A stretch of 15,208 nt of DNA from Methanomassiliicoccaceae archaeon UBA404. Lineage in GTDB: Archaea > Thermoplasmatota > Thermoplasmata > Methanomassiliicoccales > Methanomethylophilaceae. This document shows positions 6,870 to 14,319 of this stretch, piece by piece. Made by a program: the position numbers and the translations under genes. The stretch is taken from contig DAHY01000021.1 in the NCBI GenBank assembly GCA_002498605.1, positions 1 to 15,208 on the forward strand. The letters are read 5' to 3'. Each line of letters begins with the position of its first letter. Positions within the stretch are counted from its first letter, which is position 1. The notes under the pieces were generated by a model that was not told the DNA's origin, made no database searches, and saw only the letters and a program-made list of their open reading frames with translations.

Positions 6870-7490
6870 ATGATGGAGATACTGGCGATTATTGCTTTGG
6901 GTGTTGCCGCAGCGGTGGCTACGACCATCGGCGAATTCGCGGTTCTCACAATGTTTTACATATCCGCCCCGGAAGGTCCGCAGGGTCGGACAAAACGTAA
7001 AATTATCGATACAGGTTATTTCATCGGAAGCGGATTGGGAATACTGCTGTCGGCAATCATTGCGCTGGCTCTGAAAGAATTTGTGTCTTTGAACTATCTT
7101 TGCTGGTTGGGCGTGATACCCGTAGCCGTAGGCATCTATTATCTTCTGAGGCCTGTCGCAGACCGTGAAATATGCAAAGCGGGATTCATAATGAACACCG
7201 CAAGAACAAAATTGACTTCTTTGGGTCTGTACACGGTAATGGCGTTGGCACTGTCTCTGGATGATTTGAGCATTTATATCCCGTTGCTGTCTGTGTCCGA
7301 TCCTCTTGAAATGGCGTTGATACTGATAATCGCCGTGGCCAATATAGCAATAATGATAATTGCCAGCAGACACATCAGTAACATATCGTCGGTAAAATGT
7401 CACATTGACAAAATCCAGCGTTGGCTGGCACCCGCACTGTTCATACTGATCGGAATATATGTTCTGGCCCGGGGAATGATGTTTATCTGA
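6870..7490 (+). CDS. CadD-like six-helix transporter (LysE superfamily)
   Basis: A 206-residue integral membrane protein with six hydrophobic segments (about 3-30, 47-68, 73-93, 114-141, 148-166, 183-203). The second and third helices, YFIGSGLGILLSAIIALAL and WLGVIPVAVGIYYLL, match the layout of cadmium-resistance CadD proteins (Q-Y-x-G-S ... L-G-L-I-P-x-x-L-G). The fourth helix has LSLDDLSIYIPLL where CadD has a GADN-x-x-x-x-x-P motif. In CadD the first helix carries an acidic residue near 'ATAVD'; here the aligned stretch is ATTIGEF, with the acid shifted. An export role for a divalent metal or another small substrate is therefore a guess. ATG at 6870 or 6873 are both possible. The stop is one base from the convergent rtcB stop. 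Confidence 0.72.
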   Translation: MMEILAIIALGVAAAVATTIGEFAVLTMFYISAPEGPQGRTKRKIIDTGYFIGSGLGILLSAIIALALKEFVSLNYLCWLGVIPVAVGIYYLLRPVADREICKAGFIMNTARTKLTSLGLYTVMALALSLDDLSIYIPLLSVSDPLEMALILIIAVANIAIMIIASRHISNISSVKCHIDKIQRWLAPALFILIGIYVLARGMMFI

Positions 7491-7491
7491 T

Positions 7492-8943
7492 TTACCCTTT
7501 GATAACGCCGATCGGAGTAAGTTTTACCACTTTGGATGATAAACCCGCTCCGCTGACAACATCTATGACCGTGTCTATATCCTTGTATGCTTCGGGAGCT
7601 TCTTCTGTCAATCCCTCGTCGGAGCCGCTGAACAGCACAATACCCACATCCGACAAAGCTTTCCGGACTTTGTTTGCGGTCGTACTGCCGGAAGCGGATT
7701 TTCTGGACATTGTTCTGCCTGCGCCGTGGCAGGTTGAACCGAATGTCTGTTCCATTGCGCCCTGTTGACCCAGCAGCACGTATGTTCCGGTTTTCATGTC
7801 TCCGGGTATAATGACGGGCTGACCGACATCCCTGTATTTCGCGGTGATTTCTTTACGGCCGGCCGCAAAGGCTCTGGTCGCACCTTTGCGGTGAACCACG
7901 ACATCCGTATCTTTTCCGTCAACGGAATGAATCTCTCTTTTGGCTATGTTGTGCGCCACGTCGTATACCAGATTCATACCCATATCCTCGGCGGATTGTT
8001 TGAGAACGTCTTCAAAGGATTCACGGACCCAGTGCATAATCATCTGTCTGTTTGCCCAGGCATAGTTTGCACCGCAGCACATGGCTTTGTAGTACTCTTC
8101 CCCTATCTTGGACTTCAACGGAGCACAGGCCAACTGTCTGTCGGGGAGGTTTATGGAATTCTCTCTGACGTAGTGTTCCATGTCTTTCAGATAATCCGTG
8201 GCAATCTGATGCCCGCAGCCTCTGGAACCGCAATGAATCGTTATGGTGACGGTGTCTTTCTTCAGTCCGAAGACCTTGGCGGCTTTTTCGTCGAATACTT
8301 CATCGACCACATCCAATTCAAGAAAGTGATTTCCCGAACCCAAAGACCCCAACTGAGGGAGCCCTCTTTTTTTGGCTCTGTCGCTTACCGCGGAAGAATC
8401 CGCATCCTCCATCCTGCCTCCTTCTTCGGTGGTATCCAAATCTTCTTTCCATCCGTACCCGTTTTCGATGGCCCACTCGGAACCGGTGGTCAGAATCTCG
8501 TCCAATTCATTCTGTCCCAATCTTTTGAGCCCTTTGGATCCGAGTCCCGAAGGAACATTTCCGAAAAGAGCGGCCACAAGGTCTTTGCGTTTTTCTCCGA
8601 TATCGTCGACCGTAAGGTCGGTTTTGATCAAACGTACGCCGCAGTTGATGTCAAACCCTATGCCTCCCGGGGAAATACTGCCCTCGTCGGCATCCACGGC
8701 GGCAACTCCGCCGATGGGAAATCCGTAACCCCAATGTATGTCGGGCATTGCCAAAGAATTGCCGACAATCCCGGGAATGCATGCCACATTCGCGGCCTGC
8801 AAAGGAGCATTATCGGAGCGGATTTGAGGAATCATGCCTTCACTGGCATATATCACAGCATCGGTGCGCATACATGGGATTTCCCCCTTGGGAATGCGCC
8901 ATCTGTATTCATCAATCTTTTCCAATGTGCCGCTCCATGCCAT
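7492..8943 (-). CDS. rtcB: RtcB, tRNA-splicing RNA ligase (3'-phosphate to 5'-OH)
   Basis: A 483-residue GTP- and manganese-dependent ligase that joins tRNA halves after intron removal, and repairs RNA. Metal and active-site residues are all present: D98 and C101 (GFDINCGVR), H206 (GSGNHFLE), H237 (IHCGSRGCGHQ), H331 (VAHNIAKRE) and the guanylylated H406 in STCHGAGR. Positions run 2-3 residues ahead of the well-studied Pyrococcus enzyme (C98, H203, H234, H329, H404), so the protein is full length and has no intein. The ATG at 8943 is preceded by GAGG about 9 nt upstream. It lies 23 nt downstream of tRNA-His on the same strand and may be read from that promoter. Its TAA is 1 nt from the convergent CadD-like stop. 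Confidence 0.96.
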   Translation of the reverse strand: MAWSGTLEKIDEYRWRIPKGEIPCMRTDAVIYASEGMIPQIRSDNAPLQAANVACIPGIVGNSLAMPDIHWGYGFPIGGVAAVDADEGSISPGGIGFDINCGVRLIKTDLTVDDIGEKRKDLVAALFGNVPSGLGSKGLKRLGQNELDEILTTGSEWAIENGYGWKEDLDTTEEGGRMEDADSSAVSDRAKKRGLPQLGSLGSGNHFLELDVVDEVFDEKAAKVFGLKKDTVTITIHCGSRGCGHQIATDYLKDMEHYVRENSINLPDRQLACAPLKSKIGEEYYKAMCCGANYAWANRQMIMHWVRESFEDVLKQSAEDMGMNLVYDVAHNIAKREIHSVDGKDTDVVVHRKGATRAFAAGRKEITAKYRDVGQPVIIPGDMKTGTYVLLGQQGAMEQTFGSTCHGAGRTMSRKSASGSTTANKVRKALSDVGIVLFSGSDEGLTEEAPEAYKDIDTVIDVVSGAGLSSKVVKLTPIGVIKG

Positions 8944-8966
8944 ATGTCAAAACCTCAGAAAGTAGG

Positions 8967-9041
8967 GGCCGGGACCGAGATTTGAACCCGAGTCGGGGGA
9001 TCCACAGTCCCCCAGGATAACCAAGCTACCCTATCCCGGCC
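8967..9041 (-). tRNA. tRNA-His (anticodon GTG)
   Basis: The minus strand folds as a complete cloverleaf. The acceptor stem GCCGGGA/TCCCGGC (9040-9034 with 8974-8968) is a perfect seven pairs. The anticodon stem GGGGA/TCCCC encloses loop CTGTGGA with anticodon GTG. The T arm TCGGG/CTCGG has loop TTCAAAT. An encoded G at 9041 would be G-1 and faces discriminator C73 at 8967, the identity pair of tRNA-His. No CCA is encoded and no intron is present. Confidence 0.95.
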
Positions 9042-9060
9042 ATACAATATCGCTTGATTG

Positions 9061-9068
9061 ATTTAATG
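9061..9068 (-). promoter_or_regulatory. TATA-like box for tRNA-His (and possibly rtcB)
   Basis: On the minus strand CATTAAAT is centred 23-24 nt before G-1 of the tRNA, in the usual place for archaeal stable-RNA promoters. No separate TATA box is evident in the 23 nt between the tRNA and rtcB. Confidence 0.5.
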
Positions 9069-9125
9069 TACATAAAGATTATCACTGTCTCCCTGCTCAT
9101 TTGCACATCCCGCAAACGGACTGCA

Positions 9126-9135
9126 TCTATTATAT
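9126..9135 (+). promoter_or_regulatory. TATA box of argF, leaderless spacing
   Basis: TCTATTATATG is centred about 27 nt before the ATG at 9158, and there is no Shine-Dalgarno site before that ATG. This predicts a leaderless argF transcript. The gap 9042-9157 holds only this and the divergent tRNA promoter. Confidence 0.6.
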
Positions 9136-9157
9136 GGGTAAAATTCATTGACTGAGT

Positions 9158-10072
9158 ATGGCAAAGAAGGACCTGATATCGGTTGTGGACATGAAAGACG
9201 AATGGCCGGATTTAGTCGATCTGGCGTTGAAAATGAAGGCTGAACGCGGTCATCACGGCGACCCGTTATTGGACAAGACGCTTGCAATGATATTCGAAAA
9301 ACCCAGCACCAGAACCAGAATATCCTTCGATGTGGCCATAACCGAATTGGGCGGACACGCCCTGTACATAGACGAATCCAAAATGCAGATGGATCACGGG
9401 GAAACCATTGAAGACACCGCAAAAGTCATGAGCAGATTCGTTCACGGAATAATGTACCGTGCGAAAGATTACAAAACAATGGACAAATTCGGCGAATTCT
9501 CCACCGTACCCGTAATAAGCGGTTTGGACAATCTGGAGCATCCCTGCCAGGCATTGGCGGACATGGTGACGATCAAGGAAAGAAAGGGAAGCTTCCGCGG
9601 AAAGAAGCTGGTGTATCTGGGGGACGGAAACAATGTCTGCAACTCTCTGTTGTACGCCTCGGCGATTCTGGGACTGGACATGGTCGCATGCTGTCCTGCG
9701 GTCAGAATGCCCAACGCCGAAATTATGCTTAACGCATCCCGTATCGCCGATGCCAACGGCAGCAGGATAATAGCATCCCATCAGCCGGAAGAAGCCTGTG
9801 TCGATGCCGATGTACTGTATACGGACACCTGGGTATCCATGGGGGACGACACATCTCTGGATACGGCAACCAAACTGTTCAGCAAGTATCAGATCAACAA
9901 AGAATTACTGGCACTGGCCAAACCGGACTGTATTGTTATGCATTGTCTTCCCGCATACAGAGGACAGGAAATCACCGCCGAGGTCATCGACGGGCCAAAC
10001 AGCGTGGTATTCGATCAGGCAGAAAACAGGCTTCATGCTCAGAAAGCAGTGCTGTACACATTGCTTAAATGA
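9158..10072 (+). CDS. argF: Ornithine carbamoyltransferase
   Basis: A 304-residue enzyme that makes citrulline from ornithine and carbamoyl phosphate in arginine biosynthesis (cytoplasmic trimer in the family). Carbamoyl-phosphate residues are seen in STRTR (50-54), the R in YRAKDY (about 101), and HPCQ (128-131). The ornithine side has DTWVSMG (223-229) and HCLPAYRGQEIT (262-273); the SMG loop and HCLPA motif separate it from aspartate carbamoyltransferase. Length is normal. It stands alone with its own promoter; no other arg gene is in the window. The 3' end overlaps the convergent RecJ-like gene by 8 nt. Confidence 0.95.
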   Translation: MAKKDLISVVDMKDEWPDLVDLALKMKAERGHHGDPLLDKTLAMIFEKPSTRTRISFDVAITELGGHALYIDESKMQMDHGETIEDTAKVMSRFVHGIMYRAKDYKTMDKFGEFSTVPVISGLDNLEHPCQALADMVTIKERKGSFRGKKLVYLGDGNNVCNSLLYASAILGLDMVACCPAVRMPNAEIMLNASRIADANGSRIIASHQPEEACVDADVLYTDTWVSMGDDTSLDTATKLFSKYQINKELLALAKPDCIVMHCLPAYRGQEITAEVIDGPNSVVFDQAENRLHAQKAVLYTLLK

Positions 10073-11480
10073 CCTGGCAGGAAACCAAATCCTCGACGGT
10101 GTCGAGGAATTCTTCTTTTTTATCCCTAGGTATGGTAGCACCGGCGGCAACGCTGTGACCGCCTCCGAAACCTCCGACAAATTCTGCGGCTTTCTTCATG
10201 ACTTCCGAAAGATTCAATCCTCTGTTTACCAGGGAACGGTCGGCTCTGGCGGATACTTTGATTCCGTCGTCCGCATCGGCAAAAGCAATCATCGGCAATC
10301 CTTTTTTTGCCACGTCGGTATTGAGCAGCATTCCGGCAACTATTCCGACAACGGTATCCCTTATGCTGTCGCCGGCATCAAAATACTGTATAAATCTTCT
10401 TTCGCGCATCAGGTGATTTTCTTTCACGTAAGTCAATGCGGACGAGATGTTTTTTCTGTGTTCGGCACGGTTTCTTTCCGCATCTTTCAGAGCCGTAATG
10501 TCTCCGCAGCAGATTCTCATTCCCGTTTCGGCGTCTTCGTATCTCCCGCAGGAATTCAAAATGGTGGCGAATTCTTTTGCATCTCTTAGTCCGGTGCCTT
10601 TGTCAAAGTTGGGTAGTGTGTAAACTTCCCCGTACAGGCGTTTGGAAGCATCCGAATCCCCCAACAAATCAATCAATTTGTCAACGGCTCTTTCCTTCTC
10701 GGCCGGACTCAGGTCATTCCACGATCGGTCCTTTCCGTTTTTGGCGAGTCTGATATCCAGGTCCGAATAGAATTTAACACAGTTTTGAGAAGAATTGCTC
10801 AATCCCGGCAATTCCGGATCGTTACTGTATTGCAGGAATTGAACAAGGCCGCGGGTTTCTCTTCCGAACAGCCTAAGATCCATTTCGGGAATAACATCCC
10901 CCGCCGCAAAAGCATCGTCGACGATAACGCGGTTAAGTCCGGTAAGCCCCGGTCCTTCGCTGTCCTGGAAATCACCGACCGCACCGATTAATGCGAGATA
11001 GGCCAAATCCGTATTCCTCGGATCGATTTGTTTGGAAACCATATATGTGGCTCCCGCACCGCTGAGTTCAACGGATCCGTCTATACCGAAGCGATGCGGG
11101 TTTACGTGATAAACACCGGAAAACAGATCCAGGGTCGTCTGACCGCTTTTCTTTCTGGTATCGGGTACGTGATGATCGGTAATCAACAGACCTTCTTTTG
11201 TAAACTCGGAGAAATAGCCGCTGCCCAAATCACATATCCAAACCAAATCGTCTGTGTTGGAATTTACACTATCGACAACTTCTTCGGTAATCTTATCTTC
11301 GTAAACCGTTGAATGTTCTATGCCCAAACGTTCCAAAGTAAGGGATGCGATGGATCCCGCGGTTATTCCGTCGGCGTCTATGTGAGATATTACCAGAACG
11401 CTTTTTGCGGATTTTACTGCCTGAGCCGCCCGCTCCGCTTCCCTGTGGAATTTTTCATAGTTACCAGATAAATCCCGCAT
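10065..11480 (-). CDS. RecJ-like DHH/DHHA1 single-strand exonuclease (archaeal RecJ/GAN type)
   Basis: A 471-residue DHH-superfamily phosphoesterase. Motif I is SHIDADG (32-38), motif II D84 in ICDLGSG, motif III TDHH (101-104) and motif IV GAVGDFQD (167-173), which together bind two manganese ions. The C-terminal DHHA1 domain ends in GGFGGGHSVAAGAT (436-449), the RNA/DNA-binding glycine motif. Archaeal proteins of this form act in DNA replication and repair, and some bind GINS (GAN). The region between the domains (about 240-370) is family-specific. It begins 20 nt inside the upstream DEDDy exonuclease gene, with GGTG about 7 nt before the ATG, so the two nucleases are cotranscribed. Stop is TAA. 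Confidence 0.87.
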   Translation of the reverse strand: MRDLSGNYEKFHREAERAAQAVKSAKSVLVISHIDADGITAGSIASLTLERLGIEHSTVYEDKITEEVVDSVNSNTDDLVWICDLGSGYFSEFTKEGLLITDHHVPDTRKKSGQTTLDLFSGVYHVNPHRFGIDGSVELSGAGATYMVSKQIDPRNTDLAYLALIGAVGDFQDSEGPGLTGLNRVIVDDAFAAGDVIPEMDLRLFGRETRGLVQFLQYSNDPELPGLSNSSQNCVKFYSDLDIRLAKNGKDRSWNDLSPAEKERAVDKLIDLLGDSDASKRLYGEVYTLPNFDKGTGLRDAKEFATILNSCGRYEDAETGMRICCGDITALKDAERNRAEHRKNISSALTYVKENHLMRERRFIQYFDAGDSIRDTVVGIVAGMLLNTDVAKKGLPMIAFADADDGIKVSARADRSLVNRGLNLSEVMKKAAEFVGGFGGGHSVAAGATIPRDKKEEFLDTVEDLVSCQVI

Positions 11481-12222
11481 ATTCCTTCACCAGTTTAGGG
11501 TAGATAATCTGTGTTATCTCTTCTAAATTTATCGTATCCGCTCTGTTATATTCGACTAATTTTTCCAAAGCATCCTGATCGCCGTATCTGTCCCAGCGTT
11601 TCCACAGACGCACGGCTTCGAAACCGTCCACCCCTTCTATGTTATCGGTTCTTCGGATTTTCAGGTCGGTTTCCAATTGTTTCAAACCCCCTCTGAATCC
11701 CACCTTTCTCGAAGCGAATCTCAAATCGAGGTGAGGCAGATTAAAATCCAAATCTGGGAAACTGTTTTTCAATACGGGAATGTCGAAACAACTGCCGTTG
11801 AAAGTAACCAGCATAGACGCGTCTTTCAAAACATCGGTCAAACGGTCGGAAGTCAACCCTCTTCCGTGTACCAAGGTAACGGTATCGTTTTTTGTATGAA
11901 CGGTGACGGCGGTAACCAGGGAATCTCTGTACAATCCGTCCGTTTCTATGTCCAGGTATGCGGCCGAATCACCGAATTCTCCGAACAATCGCCATTCTTC
12001 CGATTTGGGCAGCATTTTATTCAAACCGATCGAATCCCGTTCGTCAAGTAATTCAATCGCATCGGAAATGGCTTTGTTGCAATCCCCTCTTCTGTATTCG
12101 GGTACGGAACAGACTTCTTCCGCTTCCAAAAAATCCTCCCAGTTCCGTATTCCGGATTCCCATATGCGCATCTCCTTTTTCTTTCCGATGGTCGGAGCTA
12201 TGCTGAAGGTGCGTCTTATCAT
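11461..12222 (-). CDS. DEDDy 3'-5' exonuclease, YprB/RNase_H_2 type, with N-terminal HhH-like segment
   Basis: A 253-residue protein (numbering from the ATG at 12222). An N-terminal HhH-like stretch (IAPTIGKKKEMRIWESGIRN, about 8-27) precedes an RNase-H-fold nuclease. Catalytic acids are D91 and E93 (YLDIETDG), D147 (FNGSCFDIPVL), D166 (HLDLRF) and Y225-x3-D229 (YNRAD), the DEDDy pattern of 3'-5' exonucleases; the GLKQLE block before it fits the YprB-like ribonuclease H family. Substrate (RNA or DNA) is not known. An upstream in-frame ATG at 12270 would add 16 residues, but conserved-looking sequence begins at MIRRTFSIAP, and a T-rich box (TTTTTTACG, about 12246-12254) lies at the leaderless distance from 12222. 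It overlaps the RecJ-like gene by 20 nt. Confidence 0.8.
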   Translation of the reverse strand: MIRRTFSIAPTIGKKKEMRIWESGIRNWEDFLEAEEVCSVPEYRRGDCNKAISDAIELLDERDSIGLNKMLPKSEEWRLFGEFGDSAAYLDIETDGLYRDSLVTAVTVHTKNDTVTLVHGRGLTSDRLTDVLKDASMLVTFNGSCFDIPVLKNSFPDLDFNLPHLDLRFASRKVGFRGGLKQLETDLKIRRTDNIEGVDGFEAVRLWKRWDRYGDQDALEKLVEYNRADTINLEEITQIIYPKLVKEYAGFIW

Positions 12223-12268
12223 GCCCCGAGCTATGTGCGACCGCGTAAAAAACCCTTGCATCCGCCCC

Positions 12269-12279
12269 ATTAATAAGTT
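12269..12279 (+). promoter_or_regulatory. TATA box of the metallophosphoesterase gene
   Basis: ATTAATAAGTT is centred 26 nt before the ATG at 12300, supporting that start and a leaderless transcript. It also makes the upstream in-frame ATG at 12279 unlikely, since that ATG would lie directly at the box. Confidence 0.55.
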
Positions 12280-12299
12280 TGGCGCCGATGGGGGGTGTT

Positions 12300-13016
12300 A
12301 TGCGGACACTCGAGATACTTCCTGACGTGAGAGTCACCAATGACAGATGTTTGTTGTTGGAAGGCGGCAGAACCGCCGTCATAGGAGACCTGCATCTCGG
12401 ATACGAAACCGCACTGGAAGACGAAGGGATGTTTTTACCCAGAGTGAACACTGGTACGATAAGAGACTCTTTGAATCGGATTTTAAGCAGATACGAACCG
12501 GAGAGAATGTTCCTTCTGGGTGATATCAAACACGATTTTCGCCGTTCGAAACATGAGGCGTCTTCCGAAATTCTTGAAATCATACGTTTGTTGAACGAAG
12601 CGACGGAAACCATCGTCATCAAAGGAAATCATGATAATTACCTTCAGAACGTTTTGGCGGAGGAAGGTATGTCCGCAAGGGATTATGCGGACGTGGCGGG
12701 ATACAGGCTGGAACACGGACATGTGGATACGGGACGGAGGCCGGTGATTATCGGTCATGAGCATCCGGCGGTCAGGATACCGGGTTCCGGCGGCCAGAAG
12801 ATCCATTGTTTTGTACTGGCCAGGAAAGAGGGGGTTTTGGTGATTCCTCCGTTCAGTCCCATGTCCATGGGCAGTGATTTGTTGACCGAAGGAACGGTAA
12901 TGTCTCCGGCTTTGCGGAGTTCGGATGTGGGAACGGCGGAAATATACGGAGTCTCGGATTTCGGAATTATGGAGTTGGGCCTTCTGTCGGAACTGGAAAA
13001 AATGGACGCAATATGA
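12300..13016 (+). CDS. ICC-like metallophosphoesterase (COG1407 type)
   Basis: A 238-residue calcineurin-fold phosphoesterase. Metal ligands are complete: D30 and H32 (GDLHLG), D75 (LLGDIKHDF), N110-H111 (GNHDN), H139 (EHGH) and H153/H155 (IGHEHP). The GDIKHDF variant and the 'IIGHEHPAVRI' ending are typical of the archaeal ICC-like family, whose substrate is unsettled; relatives are often found beside helicases and nucleases. Here it is divergent from a nuclease pair, suggesting a nucleic-acid or nucleotide role by context only. The start at 12300 is chosen for promoter spacing and because the family begins close to this point. Confidence 0.83.
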   Translation: MRTLEILPDVRVTNDRCLLLEGGRTAVIGDLHLGYETALEDEGMFLPRVNTGTIRDSLNRILSRYEPERMFLLGDIKHDFRRSKHEASSEILEIIRLLNEATETIVIKGNHDNYLQNVLAEEGMSARDYADVAGYRLEHGHVDTGRRPVIIGHEHPAVRIPGSGGQKIHCFVLARKEGVLVIPPFSPMSMGSDLLTEGTVMSPALRSSDVGTAEIYGVSDFGIMELGLLSELEKMDAI

Positions 13017-13048
13017 CTGTTTTGCCTATATACGCATGCACCTGAACG

Positions 13049-13057
13049 TTAAATAAT
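13049..13057 (+). promoter_or_regulatory. TATA-like box of the CoM methyltransferase gene
   Basis: TTAAATAAT would start transcription near 13078-13083, leaving a short leader that ends around the Shine-Dalgarno site. A second candidate, TATATA at 13027-13032, would give a leader of about 40 nt that fully contains that site, so it may be the better one. Confidence 0.45.
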
Positions 13058-13078
13058 AGATAATGCATTCACGCAGAC

Positions 13079-13084
13079 AGGAGA
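13079..13084 (+). promoter_or_regulatory. Shine-Dalgarno site of the CoM methyltransferase gene
   Basis: AGGAGA lies 9 nt before the ATG at 13094. Other first-of-operon genes here lack such a site, so this gene is a leadered, probably strongly translated one. Confidence 0.65.
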
Positions 13085-13093
13085 ATTAAACGT

Positions 13094-14125
13094 ATGTCAA
13101 TGACTCCAAAAGAAAGAGTGCTTGCAGCAATGAAACATGAGGACCTCGACAGGCCTCCCGTCGCAATATTCACCCAGTCCGCCACGCTCGGAATGATGGA
13201 TAAAACCGGCGCGGCATGGCCCGAGGCCCACAGTTCCGCTGAACTTATGGCTAAATTGGGATCTGCACAGGCTGACATGTTCGGCTTTGAGGCAGTAAGA
13301 GTACCGTTCTGTCTGACCGCCGAAGCCGAAAGGCTCGGATGTACTGTCGCCGTCGACAAGAGGGACGCAGCGCCTATGATTAAGGCCCATCCCTACAAAT
13401 TCGATCCTGTGTCCAGCGAATACGACAGCCCCGACTCTCTTATGAGCCCCGATGAACTCATCGCCGGCGGCAGACCCGCTGTTGTTATCGAATCCTTGAA
13501 ACTGCTCAAGAAATCCCACGGCGACACACACTGTGTTGTTGCAGGTAACACAGGTCCCTTCACGCTTACCGGACACATGGTCGGTACCGAAAACATGGTT
13601 TTCGCCATGATTATGGAACCCGAACAGGTAACCAAATGGGTAGGAGCAATCTCGCCCCTTCTCAAAACATACACACAGGCTCTTGCAGACGCCGGTGCAG
13701 ACGTCATCCAGATGTCCGAACCCACTGCGTCCACAGACCTTATCGCACCCGACATGTTCAACGATGCTGCCGGTGTCTTCGTGGAAGACTGCCTCGCAAG
13801 CGTCAAGGGCGCCAACTCCGTGCTCCACGTCTGCGGTAACACAGAACCTATTCTCGAGCATATGGCAAAAACCGGCGTTACCGGTATTTCCATCGAAGAG
13901 AAAGTGGACCCCTTCAAAGCTGCTAAAATCGTCGGCGGAAAGACTGTCCTCGTAGGAAATGTGGGATCTGTTATACCCCTTTTCCAGAGCGGCCCCGAAG
14001 ACGTCTTCAAAGCGACCAGGAAATCCGTGGACGCCGGATTCAACGTTATTTCATCCGGTTGCGGTCTGGCATCTGCCACCCCGAACGAGAACCTGGAAGC
14101 AATGGTCAAAGCAGTCAAGGGATGA
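13094..14125 (+). CDS. Methylcobamide:coenzyme M methyltransferase (MtaA/MtbA family)
   Basis: A 343-residue zinc enzyme of the uroporphyrinogen-decarboxylase fold. It moves the methyl group from a methylated corrinoid protein to coenzyme M, feeding methyl-CoM reductase in methylotrophic methanogenesis. The N-terminus TPKERVLAAM...DRPPVAIFTQSAT and the WPEAH and GFEAVRVPFCLTAEAE blocks match MtaA and MtbA. The zinc ligands are H245-x-C247 and C323 (HVCGN ... SSGCGL, 75 residues between the cysteines). MtaA (methanol) and MtbA (methylamines) cannot be told apart from this sequence alone, and no corrinoid protein or substrate methyltransferase is adjacent. Codons are richer in CTC/CTT, GTC, CCC and ACC than in neighbours, consistent with high expression. 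The last codons and stop lie within the terminator hairpin. Confidence 0.92.
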   Translation: MSMTPKERVLAAMKHEDLDRPPVAIFTQSATLGMMDKTGAAWPEAHSSAELMAKLGSAQADMFGFEAVRVPFCLTAEAERLGCTVAVDKRDAAPMIKAHPYKFDPVSSEYDSPDSLMSPDELIAGGRPAVVIESLKLLKKSHGDTHCVVAGNTGPFTLTGHMVGTENMVFAMIMEPEQVTKWVGAISPLLKTYTQALADAGADVIQMSEPTASTDLIAPDMFNDAAGVFVEDCLASVKGANSVLHVCGNTEPILEHMAKTGVTGISIEEKVDPFKAAKIVGGKTVLVGNVGSVIPLFQSGPEDVFKATRKSVDAGFNVISSGCGLASATPNENLEAMVKAVKG

Positions 14126-14162
14126 ACCCGTTTCATCCCCTCAAACCTTTTACACTTTTTTT
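14119..14162 (+). terminator. Hairpin plus T-tract terminator
   Basis: GGGATGAA (14119-14126) pairs perfectly with TTCATCCC (14132-14139) around a 5-nt loop; the stem includes the TGA stop of the methyltransferase gene. It is followed by T-runs at 14148-14151 and 14156-14162. Archaeal termination mainly needs the T-run; the stem may also protect the mRNA end. Confidence 0.65.
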
Positions 14163-14234
14163 CAATTCATTGAATCATACCGAAGACGTGACACCGGTTT
14201 GAAACGCAACACCGTATCTGAGTCAATGTCTGTT

Positions 14235-14244
14235 TTTGCGCAAA
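14235..14244. promoter_or_regulatory. Palindrome TTTGCGCAAA in the DUF169 upstream region
   Basis: A perfect 10-bp palindrome about 50 nt upstream of the TATA box of the DUF169 gene. It could be an operator or activator site, or chance. The rest of the gap 14163-14290 shows no gene; its short open frames have no start context. Confidence 0.25.
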
Positions 14245-14290
14245 CAATGCGGGTTTGTGTTTTATCGGTGATGTCGGTTTCGCATAACAC

Positions 14291-14299
14291 TTATTATAA
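14291..14299 (+). promoter_or_regulatory. TATA box of the DUF169 gene, leaderless spacing
   Basis: TTATTATAA is centred 25 nt before the ATG at 14320, with no Shine-Dalgarno site between. Confidence 0.6.
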
Positions 14300-14319
14300 C
14301 ACACATCTCTTCCCGACAT

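Noticed and set aside
6837..7403. 188-codon minus-strand frame over the CadD-like gene
   Set aside because: Composition rich in His, Gln, Tyr and Arg, typical of the antisense of a hydrophobic membrane protein.
7492..8943. Possible intein in RtcB
   Set aside because: Length and ligand spacing match intein-free archaeal RtcB throughout.
7765..8985. 406-codon open frame on the plus strand, antisense to rtcB and into the tRNA side
   Set aside because: rtcB is certain from its complete set of active-site residues; the antisense frame has no recognisable domain and arises from codon bias of rtcB.
9266..9781. Minus-strand frame within argF
   Set aside because: Fully inside argF, whose motifs are complete; no independent support.
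12223..12270. Upstream ATG at 12270 for the DEDDy exonuclease
   Set aside because: Would overlap the TATA box of the divergent phosphoesterase gene and adds residues with no family-like character; kept as an alternative only.
13097..14136. Two long minus-strand frames (254 and 247 codons) across the methyltransferase gene
   Set aside because: They mirror the confirmed CoM methyltransferase and show no family motifs, start context or promoter.
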